The position numbers and the translations under genes were made by a program. From the NCBI GenBank assembly GCA_020638135.1, contig JACKJE010000016.1, positions 3,662 through 67,661 of the forward strand: a stretch of 64,000 bases of DNA. Reading direction: 5' to 3'. Shown in pieces: positions 52,129 through 61,712 of this stretch. Numbering within the stretch: position 1 is the first letter of the stretch; the number at the start of each line of letters is the position of its first letter. The notes beneath the pieces were generated by a model. That model worked only from the letters and a program-made list of their open reading frames with translations. It ran no database searches and was not told where the DNA came from. The DNA is from Methylobacteriaceae bacterium. GTDB lineage: Bacteria; Pseudomonadota; Alphaproteobacteria; Rhizobiales; Beijerinckiaceae.

Positions 52129-55100
52129 CGCCCGGCGGTCGAGGGATCGGGCGCCGCGCCGCGTTTGGCGGGCGCGAAGGCCGCCGGCGGGCGCCTCGGC
52201 GGCGCGGGATGCTGCGGCGTCAGCACGGTCGCAGGCGCGCGAGGCGGGGGCGGCGACACGGGCGGAGGCGCCGGCGGCTGCTCCAGAATGCGCCGGGCCT
52301 CCTCCAGCGCGCGCCGTTCCTCGTCGTTACGGCGATCCATCTTCAGGCGTCGGTTGAAGAAAGCGCGTTCGTGGATATCGGCCTCGAGCGCGGCGTTGCG
52401 TTCGGCCTCGCGCGCGATCGCCCGTTCCGCCAGCGCGCCGATCAGCGCATCCGCATTCACCCTGCGGGCAAGCGCGCCATGCTCCCCGCTCCAGGAAATC
52501 TCGATGCCCGGCGCGCTCGTCCAACCCGCGGGCCCCGGCGCGCTCAACGTCTCGCGCACGTCGAGCGCGCCCGTGCGCAGGTCGAGCGCTCCCGACAGAT
52601 GCGCGGAGGCATCGCCGACGCGCAACTGCGTCGGCGCAAACGAGAGACGGCCGGAGGCGATAGTCGCCTGGCTCTCGAACGCCGGCAATTCCTGCGCGTC
52701 CTTGTCCATTTCGCGTGCGAGCGTCTGCGAGATTGCGAGCGGCTCGAACGCGCCCTCCGCCTTCTCGGCCTCGGCTACGACATGCGCGAGCGCTTCCGGC
52801 GCCGCCTGCGCGATCCGCGCGTCCGAAAATTTCAGGCGCGCCGAACCGGCAAGCGACGCGACAAGCTCCGCCATCGAACTGCCGGCGCCGGACAGGTCGA
52901 CCGCGCCGTTCACACGCGCCGCGAAAGGACCGGCGGACGCCGCGAGGCTCTCGCCGTTCAGCGCGGCCTTCGCGATGACCGCGCCGCCCTCGCGCCGTAC
53001 CGCCGCCTCACCGGACACGCGTCCCTCGCCGAGCGTCATCGCAATTTCGCGCGCTGCGACGACGCCCGGCGCGAGCGACAACCGCAACCGCGCGTCCTGC
53101 GCAACTAGCCCGGCGCCGAGATCGAGGCGCCCGACATCGAGCCCGACATCGGCATTCGGCGGATCGAACCGCGCCGGCGCGAATTTCAGCATCGGCCAAA
53201 GCGCGGCGGCGGACGCAGGCTGCGGCGGGCCGAGCGCGAGCGCGGCGAGGTCCGGCGCGGACAGATGATCGAGCGCGAGCGCGCCGCTGACAGCGCCCGC
53301 CACATCGCGCGCAAGATCGCCCTTCGCCTTCACGCCGGCGATCTCGGCGGCGATCGACGACAGCGCGAGCCCCTGTCCGTCGAAACGCATCTGCGCGCGC
53401 CCGCTCAAGGGAACCTTCTTTGACAAATCCGGCGCGCCGAAAGCGAAGAGCGGCGCGAGCCGCGCAAGATCGGCGCTCTCGCCGATCAGTTCGCCGCGCG
53501 CCGACGCTCGGTCGAGCGCGAGAATTGTCTCGCCTGCAAAGCGTAACGACAGGCCCGCGAGGTCGAGACTCGCGCGCGTCCGCAACGGCGCGCCGACCAC
53601 GCCTTCGCCCTCGGCCTCGAGCCGCGCGCCGCCGACGCCCTTGAGCGGCAGGACGGCAAGCCCCGCCTGCCGCAACAGCGTCGCGGCTTCGGGCGCCTGC
53701 ACGCTGAGACGCGCCTGCATGCGGCCCTCCCCGGCAGGTTGCGCCTGCGCGCTGTAGCGCGCCCCGCCCGCATCGCCCGAAAGATTGAGCTGCGTGAAGG
53801 CGCCGTTCGCATCGATCGCGACGCCGAACGTCAGATGCGCGGGCGACAGCGCTCGTGCGCGGGCGACAAGCGCCTCGCTCGCCGGCCCCGGCGCGACGCG
53901 ACGCACGAGCGCGGCGAGATCGCTCAATCTTTCGGCGTCCAGCTTGAAATCGAAACCGCCGCCCTGCTCCGTCACGCGGCCCGAGCCCGAGAGATCGGCG
54001 CCGCCGAGGCCGAGGATCGACATGTCCTTCAGCAGGGTGACGCCATCGGCGCGCGTCAGCGACAGCCGTAGCCGGCCCGTCTCCGCCGGCGCGGCGCCGA
54101 TGCGCGCGACGCGCAGCGATTGCGCGTCGAGCGACAGCATCAGATCGTCTCTCGCGCTCACATGCGCAAGCGCGGAAAAATCCGGAAGGCTGTCGATGTC
54201 GACGAGAGGCGCGGCGAGGCGCATATCGAGTCGGCTGCGTGCATTGGGCGTCGCCGCGCGCCAGTCGATCGCGCCGGCAAGCCGCGAGCGATCGATCTCG
54301 ATCGCGCGCGCAGCGAGCGTCAGGCCGTCGGCGTCGACGCGCGCGTGGCCGTCATAGGAGAGCCGCGTGAAAACGCCGGCCGTCAGCCAGCGCGCGAGTT
54401 CTGGCGCGACGGGCGTGATATAGGCGGCGAGCTTGCCCGCGTCGCGCGTCTCGACTTTCAGCTCGCCGTCGAACGCGCGCGCCGCAATCACATCGAACGC
54501 GCCGTCGTAATGCAGCCGCGTGCGGCCGGGCAGTCCGGCGTCGAGCGCGATGCGCGGCGTCGCCTCGGGCTTGCGCGCGACATCGGCCGCGACATTGGTC
54601 AAGGCCTGACCGCCGAGCGTCACGCTGTCGGCGGCAAGCCGGAGCCGCAACGCGAGCGCGGGCGCGGCCTGCGCTGCGTCAAACGTGGCGTGTCCCGCGC
54701 GAAACCGGTCGAGATCGAGGCTCGCCGCCTGCAGCCGCCCATCAAGACCGTTTTCACGCGAAAAATCGGCGGCGCCGGAAAAGCTCAGCGCGTGATCGTC
54801 GTCGCCGAGGCGCGCATCGATCTTGTCGGCATGCAGTGCGTCGGCATTCGCCGCGAGCATGAAATTCGCGCGCGCGGGCGCGCCGCCGAGCGCGCCATTG
54901 ACAATCGCCTGGCCGGAAAAAGTTGCCGCGCCATCCTCCAGCGCGACTTCGCCGGTCGCCTCGACATGCGCTTGCGAGCCGCGATCGTCGAAAGCGAATT
55001 TTCCGCGCAACCGGCCCTGTTCGATCGAGGCGGTCGAAAAGGAGAAATCGACGGCGCGCGCGCCGCGCCAGACGCCCTGCCCGCGAAACGGCCCGGCAAG

Positions 55101-55574
55101 CGTATCGGCGGCGCCGGTCATGTCGACATGATCGAACGCCAACGGATGCGCGCCTGCGACGCGCAGGGCGGCGTCGGTCAGGCGAAAGCGCGCCACCGCG
55201 ACGCGCGCGCCCTGCACGTCGGCGATATCGAGCAAGGCCGGTTCGAGCGACACCTCGGCATGGTCGAGGCCGATATCGGTGAATTCGAAGGCGCCGCGCA
55301 ACAACGCCGGCGCCGAGAGTTCGAGCGCCGTTTCTCGCGCGCGAATGACGAGCCCCGCGCGTTCGGCGACGAGCGCGCCCGCCGTCAGCCGTGGCGCCGG
55401 CAGCAGCCGCAGGCGCACCGGCCCCTCCAGCGCGACGCGCCCGCCAAAACCTTCGCCGAGCTTCTGCGCGATCGCCGCGCCGTGTTTCGTCCAGTCGACG
55501 AACGGCGGCACGGCGAGCGCGGCCGCGAGCGCGACCACGATGCAGGCGGCGATGATCGTCAGGATTTCGCGCAA
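52122..55574 (-). CDS. AsmA family protein, large
   Basis: A 1150-residue protein with an N-terminal transmembrane segment (TIIAACIVVALAAALAVPPF) and a long beta-rich body of the AsmA type (VDWTKHGAAIAQKLGEGFGG, VALEGPVRLRLLPAPRLTAG). Near the end is an AsmA C-terminal domain (GQGLALSSIAAEIAGVKAKG; later segments with the conserved D-L-R-T-G-A-L-D-V pattern). The last ~120 residues are Pro/Arg-rich and probably disordered. Members shuttle or regulate lipids in the envelope. It stands alone; 7 bp overlap with pdxY at its 3' end. Confidence 0.88.
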   Translation of the reverse strand: MREILTIIAACIVVALAAALAVPPFVDWTKHGAAIAQKLGEGFGGRVALEGPVRLRLLPAPRLTAGALVAERAGLVIRARETALELSAPALLRGAFEFTDIGLDHAEVSLEPALLDIADVQGARVAVARFRLTDAALRVAGAHPLAFDHVDMTGAADTLAGPFRGQGVWRGARAVDFSFSTASIEQGRLRGKFAFDDRGSQAHVEATGEVALEDGAATFSGQAIVNGALGGAPARANFMLAANADALHADKIDARLGDDDHALSFSGAADFSRENGLDGRLQAASLDLDRFRAGHATFDAAQAAPALALRLRLAADSVTLGGQALTNVAADVARKPEATPRIALDAGLPGRTRLHYDGAFDVIAARAFDGELKVETRDAGKLAAYITPVAPELARWLTAGVFTRLSYDGHARVDADGLTLAARAIEIDRSRLAGAIDWRAATPNARSRLDMRLAAPLVDIDSLPDFSALAHVSARDDLMLSLDAQSLRVARIGAAPAETGRLRLSLTRADGVTLLKDMSILGLGGADLSGSGRVTEQGGGFDFKLDAERLSDLAALVRRVAPGPASEALVARARALSPAHLTFGVAIDANGAFTQLNLSGDAGGARYSAQAQPAGEGRMQARLSVQAPEAATLLRQAGLAVLPLKGVGGARLEAEGEGVVGAPLRTRASLDLAGLSLRFAGETILALDRASARGELIGESADLARLAPLFAFGAPDLSKKVPLSGRAQMRFDGQGLALSSIAAEIAGVKAKGDLARDVAGAVSGALALDHLSAPDLAALALGPPQPASAAALWPMLKFAPARFDPPNADVGLDVGRLDLGAGLVAQDARLRLSLAPGVVAAREIAMTLGEGRVSGEAAVRREGGAVIAKAALNGESLAASAGPFAARVNGAVDLSGAGSSMAELVASLAGSARLKFSDARIAQAAPEALAHVVAEAEKAEGAFEPLAISQTLAREMDKDAQELPAFESQATIASGRLSFAPTQLRVGDASAHLSGALDLRTGALDVRETLSAPGPAGWTSAPGIEISWSGEHGALARRVNADALIGALAERAIAREAERNAALEADIHERAFFNRRLKMDRRNDEERRALEEARRILEQPPAPPPVSPPPPRAPATVLTPQHPAPPRRPPAAFAPAKRGAAPDPSTAGRY

Positions 55575-55630
55575 TGGCCTCGTTCCGATTCCGCGCGCAT
55601 CCTACCGCAATTCGTGGCCTGCGGATGGCC

Positions 55631-57070
55631 TCAGGGATCGCGGGCCGACAAGGGGCGCGCCACCGCTTCCAGCGGCCGCCGTTCGGCCGCCACGCCCCAG
55701 CGCAAGGTCGCGGCAGCCGCGCCGATCATGCAGGCCGCGCCGAACAGATAGCCGGCAAACAGCGCGAGCCGCGAGCCCGTGCCGATCAGCTCGCCGAAAA
55801 TATAGGGCGCGGCGACCCCGCCGAGCGCCGTGCCGAAGGCGTAGAACAGGGCGATGGCGAGCGCGCGGATTTCTACGGGGAAGATTTCGCTGACCGTCAG
55901 ATAGGCGGAACTCGCCGCCGCCGAGGCGAGAAAGAACACGCAGGACCAGACGAGGGTCTGCTGATGCGCGCTGAGCGCGCCGCGCCAGAACAGATAGCCG
56001 GCGACGGCGAGCGCCATGCCGGAGGCGGCGTAGGTCGCAACGATCATCGGCCGCCGTCCGAGCGTGTCGAACAAGGGTCCGAGCAGAAACGGCCCCAGCA
56101 CATTGCCGAGCGCGAAGGGAATGAGATGCCAGCCGACCTGATCCGGCGGCACGGCGTAAAAGCGCGTGAGGATCAGCGCATAGGTGAAGAAGATGGCGTT
56201 GTAGAAAAACGCCTGCGCGCCCATCAGCGCGAGCCCGACGAAGGAGCGCGTGCGATGCGTGTGCACGATCGCCTCGTAGACTTCGCCGAGCGGCGTATGC
56301 GTGCGCGCGGCGAGCGTGAGCTTCGGCGCGTCGCCGAGTTCCGCGAGCCTGTGGCCCGATGCGCGAAAATCGGCCTCGAGCTTGTCGACGATCGCTTCCG
56401 CTTCGCCCGCGCGCCCGTGGATCGCCAGCCAGCGCGGGCTCTCGGGCAGAAAGGCGCGCAAGCCGAGAATGAGCAGGCCGAGCGCCGCGCCGATGAAGAA
56501 GGCGAGGCGCCAGCCGACATCGGGCGCAAAGCGCGCGGGATCGAGCAGAACGATGGAGGCCGCGGCGCCCATCGCCGCGCCGACCCAGAACGTGCCGTTG
56601 ATCGAGAGATCGACGCGGCCGCGATAGCGCGCTGGCATCAATTCCTGGATGGTCGAATTGATCGCGGCATATTCGCCGCCGATGCCCGCGCCGGTGAGCA
56701 GGCGAAAGAAGCAGAAGCTCGCAAAGCTCCACGAGAACGCCGTCGCGGCGGTCGCCAGCAGATAGAGCGCCAGCGTGATGAAGAACAGCTTCTTGCGGCC
56801 GAGCCGATCGGTCAGCCAGCCGAACAGCAGCGCGCCGACGACAGCGCCCGCGAGATAGAAACTCGAGGCGAGCCCGATCTCGGCGTCGCTGAAATGCAGG
56901 CTCGGCGACGCCTTGAGCGCGCCGGCGATCGCGCCAGCGATCGTCACCTCCAGCCCGTCGAGCACCCAGGTGACGCCGAGCGCCACGGCGACCAGCGTGT
57001 GGAAGCGTCCCCACGGCAGACGATCGAGCCTCTGGGGAATGTCGGTGACGATGCGCGCGGTCTCGCTCAT
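55631..57070 (-). CDS. MFS transporter, metabolite:proton symporter type
   Basis: A 479-residue membrane protein with 12 predicted helices. The MFS loop motif is GWLTDRLGRKKLFF after helix 2, with PESPRWLAIHGRAGEAEAIV in the central loop and LFDTLGRRPMIVATYAASGM after helix 8. These match sugar/aromatic-acid symporter families. It probably takes up an organic acid or sugar; the substrate is not defined. It lies 42 bp after the YeeE/YedE gene on the same strand. Confidence 0.88.
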   Translation of the reverse strand: MSETARIVTDIPQRLDRLPWGRFHTLVAVALGVTWVLDGLEVTIAGAIAGALKASPSLHFSDAEIGLASSFYLAGAVVGALLFGWLTDRLGRKKLFFITLALYLLATAATAFSWSFASFCFFRLLTGAGIGGEYAAINSTIQELMPARYRGRVDLSINGTFWVGAAMGAAASIVLLDPARFAPDVGWRLAFFIGAALGLLILGLRAFLPESPRWLAIHGRAGEAEAIVDKLEADFRASGHRLAELGDAPKLTLAARTHTPLGEVYEAIVHTHRTRSFVGLALMGAQAFFYNAIFFTYALILTRFYAVPPDQVGWHLIPFALGNVLGPFLLGPLFDTLGRRPMIVATYAASGMALAVAGYLFWRGALSAHQQTLVWSCVFFLASAAASSAYLTVSEIFPVEIRALAIALFYAFGTALGGVAAPYIFGELIGTGSRLALFAGYLFGAACMIGAAAATLRWGVAAERRPLEAVARPLSARDP

Positions 57071-57112
57071 GCCCTCCTCCGCTCGCGATGCGCGAGCAGG
57101 ACGAAGGTTGCC

Positions 57113-58291
57113 CTATCGCGCCAGGCCGAACAACGGTCGAAGTCGCGCGCCGAGCGCGACGCCGGCGAGAGCGCACAGCGCCCAGACGAGGCCATGCGCA
57201 CTGCCGGAAGCGAGGCCGGAGAAGAAGGCGCCGATGTTGCAGCCCGTCGCGAGACGCGCGCCGACGCCCATCAGCAGGCCGCCGAGCGCGGCCGCCGCCA
57301 GCGACGGCAAGGGAATGCGCGCCTGCGGCGCATAGGCCCCGGCAAGTCCGGCCGCAGCCGCGGCGCCGAGCATGAGACCGAAATTCATGACCGAGGTGGA
57401 ATCCGCGAACAGGTTTGCCGCGAGCGCGCTCTCGCCCTGCCAGAACGGCCACGCTGCGACATTGACGCCGATCGCGGCCGCAATCTTCGCGCCCCACAGG
57501 GCGAAGCCGTAGGTGATGCCCCACGGGCGTCCCGCGAGCACGAGCGTTGCAACATTGACGAGCGCGAGCGCGACCGCGCCACCGGCGAGCGGCCACGGGC
57601 CAGCGACGAGCGAAGCGCGCGCGACATCGAGGCCGAGCGGTTCGGCGGCGCCGTGACGCATGCGCTCGATCGCAAGCGCAGCCGCATAGCAGGCGGCGAG
57701 CGCGAGCAGGCCGACGGCGAGCGCCCATGTTCCGCCCAGCGTCTCGACCAGCGACCAGGCGCCGATATCGGGCCAGCTGCGCCAATGCAGCGGATCGGCG
57801 GTCGCAGCCAGCGATCCCGCGATGAAGGCGAAAAGCGCCACGATCATGCGCGAATTGCCGCCGCCTGCGGTGTAGAGCGTGCCCGAGCCGCAGCCGCCGG
57901 CCAGCTGCGTGCCGACCCCGAACAGAAAGCTGCCGAGGACGAGCGCAAGCCCGACACTATTGACGAAGCCCGAAACGTCGGCGCCGAACAAGGAGCCCTG
58001 CGCCAGCGCGGGAAAGAACACGACAATGGCGAGCGCCAGCATAACGAGTTGCGCGCGGATCGCGCGACCGCGCCGGTCGACCAGCATGCGCCGCCAGGCG
58101 AAGGCAAAGCCGAACGAGGAATGATAGAGCGCGACGCCGGCAAAAAATCCGACGCACGCGAGCGCGGCCTGCCGCCAGCCGGCCTCGCGCGCGCCGAATA
58201 TCGCGAGCGCGACGAGGCCCGCGACGGCCAGCGCGACGACGCCGGTTTGCGGATCGCGCGCTTTGGTCAGCGCGGGCGCGGCAAGGCTCAT
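57113..58291 (-). CDS. YeeE/YedE family sulfur transporter
   Basis: A 392-residue membrane protein, two tandem YeeE/YedE units. The conserved cysteine motifs are GVGTQLAGGCGSGTLYTAGG in the first and GVGARLATGCNIGAFFSGLA in the second. Family members such as TsuA import thiosulfate, the cysteines handling the sulfur. The start overlaps the DUF302 stop by 4 bp, so the two are translated together and likely act together. Confidence 0.9.
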   Translation of the reverse strand: MSLAAPALTKARDPQTGVVALAVAGLVALAIFGAREAGWRQAALACVGFFAGVALYHSSFGFAFAWRRMLVDRRGRAIRAQLVMLALAIVVFFPALAQGSLFGADVSGFVNSVGLALVLGSFLFGVGTQLAGGCGSGTLYTAGGGNSRMIVALFAFIAGSLAATADPLHWRSWPDIGAWSLVETLGGTWALAVGLLALAACYAAALAIERMRHGAAEPLGLDVARASLVAGPWPLAGGAVALALVNVATLVLAGRPWGITYGFALWGAKIAAAIGVNVAAWPFWQGESALAANLFADSTSVMNFGLMLGAAAAAGLAGAYAPQARIPLPSLAAAALGGLLMGVGARLATGCNIGAFFSGLASGSAHGLVWALCALAGVALGARLRPLFGLAR

Positions 58292-58779
58292 GGCGCGGTC
58301 GCCTGCGCCGCGATGGATGCAAAGATCGCATCGAGCTCGCGCGCGAGTTCTTTCAGCGGCGCGCCGCCTTCGGCGAAATAAGGCGCGAACACATCGCTCG
58401 GCAATCGGTAGGACAGGGTCGCATGGCCATCGGCGTTTTCGGTCACATAGAAGCGCACCGGCGCCTCGATGCCCGCGGCGAGGCTGGCCGCCAGCATCCG
58501 CCGCGCGAAATCGTTGCGGTAGACGCCGACGACGCGATTGCCCGGAATGACGATCCCCTGCGCCTTCGCGCCCTGCGATGCGCTCGCCGAATTGACGAGG
58601 TTCATCTTTGCCGCGTCGACCGCCTTGTCGAGGCGCGAAGACAGCGCGTCGAAGGAATAGCCGGTCGCCTTCACCGCCCAGCCCGGCCGCGCGGTCAATG
58701 GTGCGGGCGCGGCCACGGCGCCGGAAAGCGTCAGTACGACGGTCAACATCGCGCCGATGCGCAAGAAATATGTTCGCAT
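58288..58779 (-). CDS. DUF302 domain protein, secreted
   Basis: A 163-residue protein with a signal peptide (MRTYFLRIGAMLTVVLTLSG) and a DUF302 domain (GYSFDALSSRLDKAVDAAKM, VVGVYRNDFARRMLAASLAAGI, EAPVRFYVTENADGHATLSY). The domain is common next to sulfur-transport genes and of unknown activity. ATG 58779 starts the signal; the open frame upstream is ignored. Overlap with YeeE suggests a periplasmic partner for sulfur import. Confidence 0.85.
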   Translation of the reverse strand: MRTYFLRIGAMLTVVLTLSGAVAAPAPLTARPGWAVKATGYSFDALSSRLDKAVDAAKMNLVNSASASQGAKAQGIVIPGNRVVGVYRNDFARRMLAASLAAGIEAPVRFYVTENADGHATLSYRLPSDVFAPYFAEGGAPLKELARELDAIFASIAAQATAP

Positions 58780-58927
58780 GGTCCTCGCCTCACAGAGTGC
58801 GACAAGGACCGCTATAGCGCGCGATCGATCACGGGCGCAGTCACGAATGGGTGAAGGCGACGCGAGCGGGGCGCCGCCTTGCGCAAACAAGGCTCCTCAT
58901 TCAGAGGGCCTGCCTCGAAATTCAGGA

Positions 58928-59033
58928 ACCCTCACCCTGAGCAGCCGCGCAGCGGCGTCTCGAAGGGTGGCCGGATCACGTGTACGCGGCCATGCTTCGA
59001 GACGCAGGCTTCGCCTGCTCCTCAGCATGAGGG
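58928..59033. repeat. paired palindromic repeat (REP family 1, copy C)
   Basis: The same arrangement as copy A: ACCCTCACCCTGAGCAG, a CCGCGCAGCGG hairpin, GTCTCGAAGGGTGG; then CATGCTTCGAGACGC, a CAGGC/GCCTG hairpin and GCTCCTCAGCATGAGGG. It lies between the DUF302 start and the 3' end of the FAD oxidase gene. Confidence 0.85.
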
Positions 59034-59065
59034 TTTCGGGGCTGCAATCAATTCACCCGGGCGCC

Positions 59066-60496
59066 TCAGGCGTCCAGCACCTTCCCCGGGTTCATGATGT
59101 TCTGCGGATCGAGCGCACGCTTGATCGCGCGCATCACGTTCAGCGTCTCCGGCGAATGTTCCTCGCGCATGTATTTGATCTTCGCCTGGCCGACGCCGTG
59201 CTCGCCGGTGCAGGTGCCGCCCATGTCGAGCCCGCGCCGCACGAGGCGCTCGACAAAATTCTTGGCCTTCGCGACATCTTCCGGATCGTTGGGGTCGAAC
59301 AGCGGCCCGGTGTGAAAATTCCCGTCCCCGACATGACCGACGACCGGCGCGACAATGCCGATGCGCTCCGCATCCTCGATCGTCTGCGTCACGCAATCGG
59401 CGAGCCGCGAGATCGGCACGCAGACGTCGGTCGAAAAGCCCGTCATCTCGGGTTTGGCCTTCAGCGTCTGGTGCGCCCAGTAGACGTCGTGGCGCGCCTG
59501 CCAGAGTTTCGTGCGCTCCTCGGGCTTGGTCGTCCAGTTGAAGGGACCGCCGCCATTGCCTTCGGCCAGTTCCTTGAAGCGCGTCGTCTGTTCCTCCACG
59601 CCCTTTTCCGTGCCGTGGAATTCGAGAAACAGCATCGGCGCTTCGGTCAGGCCGAGCTTGGCGTAATTGTTGAACGCGCGCACGGTGAGCGGATCGACGA
59701 GTTCGATGCGCGCGATCGGCAGGCCGGACTGGATCGTCTCGATGACCGTGTCGCAGGCCGCCTTGATCGACGGGAACTGGCAGGTCGCCGCCGAAATCGC
59801 TTCGGGGATTCCGTAGAGCTTGAGCGTGATCTCGGTGATGATGCCGAGCGTGCCTTCCGATCCCACGAACAGACGCGTGAGATCGTAGCCCGCGGAAGAT
59901 TTCTTCGCGCGCCGCGCCGTCTTGACGATGCGCCCGTCCGGCATGACCACGGTCAGCGCCAGCACATTGTCCTTCATCGTCCCGTAGCGGACGGCGTTGG
60001 TGCCGGACGCGCGCGTCGCGCACATGCCGCCGATCGAGGCGTCGGCGCCGGGATCGATCGGAAAGAACAGACCGGTGTCGCGCAGATAATCGTTGAGCGC
60101 CTTGCGGGTGACGCCCGGCTGCAGCACGACGTCGAGATCCTCGGCGTGCACTTCGAGGATTTCGTTCATCTGCGACACGTCGATCGACACGCCGCCATAG
60201 GGCGCATTGGTATGCCCTTCGAGCGAGGTATTGGCGCCGAGCGCGATGACGGGCACGCCATGGCCGGCGCAGATCTTCACGGCGTCGGACACGTCTTCCG
60301 TCGATTGCGCGAAAATCACCGCGTCCGGCGGCTGGTTCGGCGTCCACGAGAGATTGTGGCCGTGCTGCTCGCGCACGGCCATCGAGGTCACCAGCCGGTT
60401 GCCGAAACGCGCGGCGAGTTCGCCGACGGCGACGTCGATTTCGGCCTGCGGCGGACGCTGCGTCAGCCGCGCGATGGCGGGATCATGTTCGGTCAC
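59066..60496 (-). CDS. FAD-linked D-lactate/glycolate-type dehydrogenase (GlcD/Dld family)
   Basis: A 476-residue flavoprotein of the VAO/PCMH fold. The FAD-binding part carries VIALGANTSLEGHTNAPYGG, DPGADASIGGMCATRASGTN and VGSEGTLGIITEITLKLYG. The C-terminal lid has the family motif GHVGDGNFH and ends NIMNPGKVLDA. It oxidizes a 2-hydroxy acid and passes electrons to the respiratory chain, or to a partner cytochrome. Start GTG 60496 has GGGAGAG upstream. No GlcE/GlcF is adjacent, so it acts alone (Dld-like). Confidence 0.9.
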   Translation of the reverse strand: MTEHDPAIARLTQRPPQAEIDVAVGELAARFGNRLVTSMAVREQHGHNLSWTPNQPPDAVIFAQSTEDVSDAVKICAGHGVPVIALGANTSLEGHTNAPYGGVSIDVSQMNEILEVHAEDLDVVLQPGVTRKALNDYLRDTGLFFPIDPGADASIGGMCATRASGTNAVRYGTMKDNVLALTVVMPDGRIVKTARRAKKSSAGYDLTRLFVGSEGTLGIITEITLKLYGIPEAISAATCQFPSIKAACDTVIETIQSGLPIARIELVDPLTVRAFNNYAKLGLTEAPMLFLEFHGTEKGVEEQTTRFKELAEGNGGGPFNWTTKPEERTKLWQARHDVYWAHQTLKAKPEMTGFSTDVCVPISRLADCVTQTIEDAERIGIVAPVVGHVGDGNFHTGPLFDPNDPEDVAKAKNFVERLVRRGLDMGGTCTGEHGVGQAKIKYMREEHSPETLNVMRAIKRALDPQNIMNPGKVLDA

Positions 60497-60627
60497 CTGG
60501 GCTCTCCCGAATTTGCTTTTGGCGTAATCTATCCCTCGGACTCCGGCGCGTCGAGAACGGACCGCGGGCCCCAAGGCTCGCGGGCGCCGCCCTCGCCAAG
60601 GCCGGCCTGAACGAGCGCAATCCAGCC

Positions 60628-61146
60628 CTACTTCTTCATCCGCAACGGCCCGGTGAAGTCGCGCTTGCCGATCGGCACGCCGCGCATGCGCAGCAGGTCG
60701 TAGGCGGTCGTCGCGTGGAATTGCAGGTTGGGCGTCGAAAACGACATCAGGAAATTTTCCACCGTGAACGGCAGCTTCACGTCGCGGAATTCGAAGAACA
60801 TCTCCTTGCCTTCCAGCGCGTCCATGTCCTCGCGCGTCACGCCCTTCAGCATCGTGCGGGCGTCGGCCACAAGCTGCTGCAGGCCGGCATAATCCTTCGG
60901 CCCCTCGGCGCGCGGCGAAAACGTCCCCTTGCGCGCGCCCTCGATCGCGCCCTGCGAATGATGCACGACGGATATGACCTGGAAGCTGAACGGAAACATG
61001 TCCGGCCACAGCCGCCCGGCGACAACCTCCTCGAGCGCGCCCGGCTTTTCGGCGAAATGCACGCGCCCCTTTTCGAGGAAACCCGCAACGCCCGTCAGCG
61101 TCTGGAGGAAACCCGCGACGCTGACGTCGTAGAGTGAAATGGCCAT
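60628..61146 (-). CDS. DUF1993 family protein
   Basis: A 172-residue protein of the DUF1993 family (MAISLYDVSVAGFLQTLTGV, FPFSFQVISVVHHSQGAIEG, NFLMSFSTPNLQFHATTAYD). The fold is a DinB-like helical bundle, and histidines at VVHHSQ and FHATTAYDLL may bind metal. The function is unknown. It ends 131 bp before the dehydrogenase gene. Confidence 0.88.
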   Translation of the reverse strand: MAISLYDVSVAGFLQTLTGVAGFLEKGRVHFAEKPGALEEVVAGRLWPDMFPFSFQVISVVHHSQGAIEGARKGTFSPRAEGPKDYAGLQQLVADARTMLKGVTREDMDALEGKEMFFEFRDVKLPFTVENFLMSFSTPNLQFHATTAYDLLRMRGVPIGKRDFTGPLRMKK

Positions 61147-61311
61147 GGCGCGCTCCTTGCTGTGCGTTTCCCGTATGGTCGTGTTTACGACAGGCTATCG
61201 TCTCACGCGCTGAACACAAGCGCGCGGCCACATTGCGCCTATGACTTTTGGGACTATCGGGCGCGCGCGCATTGGTTTAGGCGGGCGCCAGATTTCAGCG
61301 AGACCATTTCA

Positions 61312-61542
61312 ATGCTTGGACCGGCCGATATTGCCGATTGGGACGCGGACGAGACGGATCGTCTGCGTGCAGAGATTCGCCTGCTGCCGATCATGCGCCG
61401 CATCAGGGACGAACCGCATGCGGCGCGCAAGGCGCTCGGCCCGGCGCTCGCCGCGCGGCTCGACGGCTTCCGCCGCGACGCGCGGCGGCCCGCGGATGAA
61501 TTGAACAGGCTGCTGGAAGACCTGCGGCGCATCCACGCCTGA
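61312..61542 (+). CDS. small acidic/basic protein, unknown
   Basis: A 76-residue frame (MLGPADIADWDADETDRLRA, EIRLLPIMRRIRDEPHAARK) with a helical pattern and no Cys or signal peptide. The ribosome site is weak, and I recognise no family. The frame is open 50 codons upstream, but the ATG begins the more regular helical part. A 17-bp tandem duplication (GGCGCATCCACGCCTGA) covers its stop codon. Confidence 0.45.
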   Translation: MLGPADIADWDADETDRLRAEIRLLPIMRRIRDEPHAARKALGPALAARLDGFRRDARRPADELNRLLEDLRRIHA

Positions 61543-61559
61543 GGCGCATCCACGCTTGA
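61526..61559. repeat. 17-bp tandem duplication
   Basis: GGCGCATCCACGCCTGA is repeated directly, with one base changed (GGCGCATCCACGCTTGA). The first copy contains the stop codon of the small gene at 61312-61542; the second is just downstream. Confidence 0.9.
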
Positions 61560-61712
61560 GGCGGATTGGCGCATCTGAACTGCGCCGTTCAATCGTCGGC
61601 CATGCAATGCTCGAACGGCAGAGAGCCGCGCGCGACGCCGACATCCCTGACACATCGCGCCAAGATCAGGCGACCGTGGGCCAGCCGACGGGAAACCGCC
61701 CTCGACGAAATC

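Noticed and set aside
55574..58381. A 935-codon open frame on the plus strand
   Set aside because: It is antisense to the MFS and YeeE/YedE genes, both with clear family motifs.
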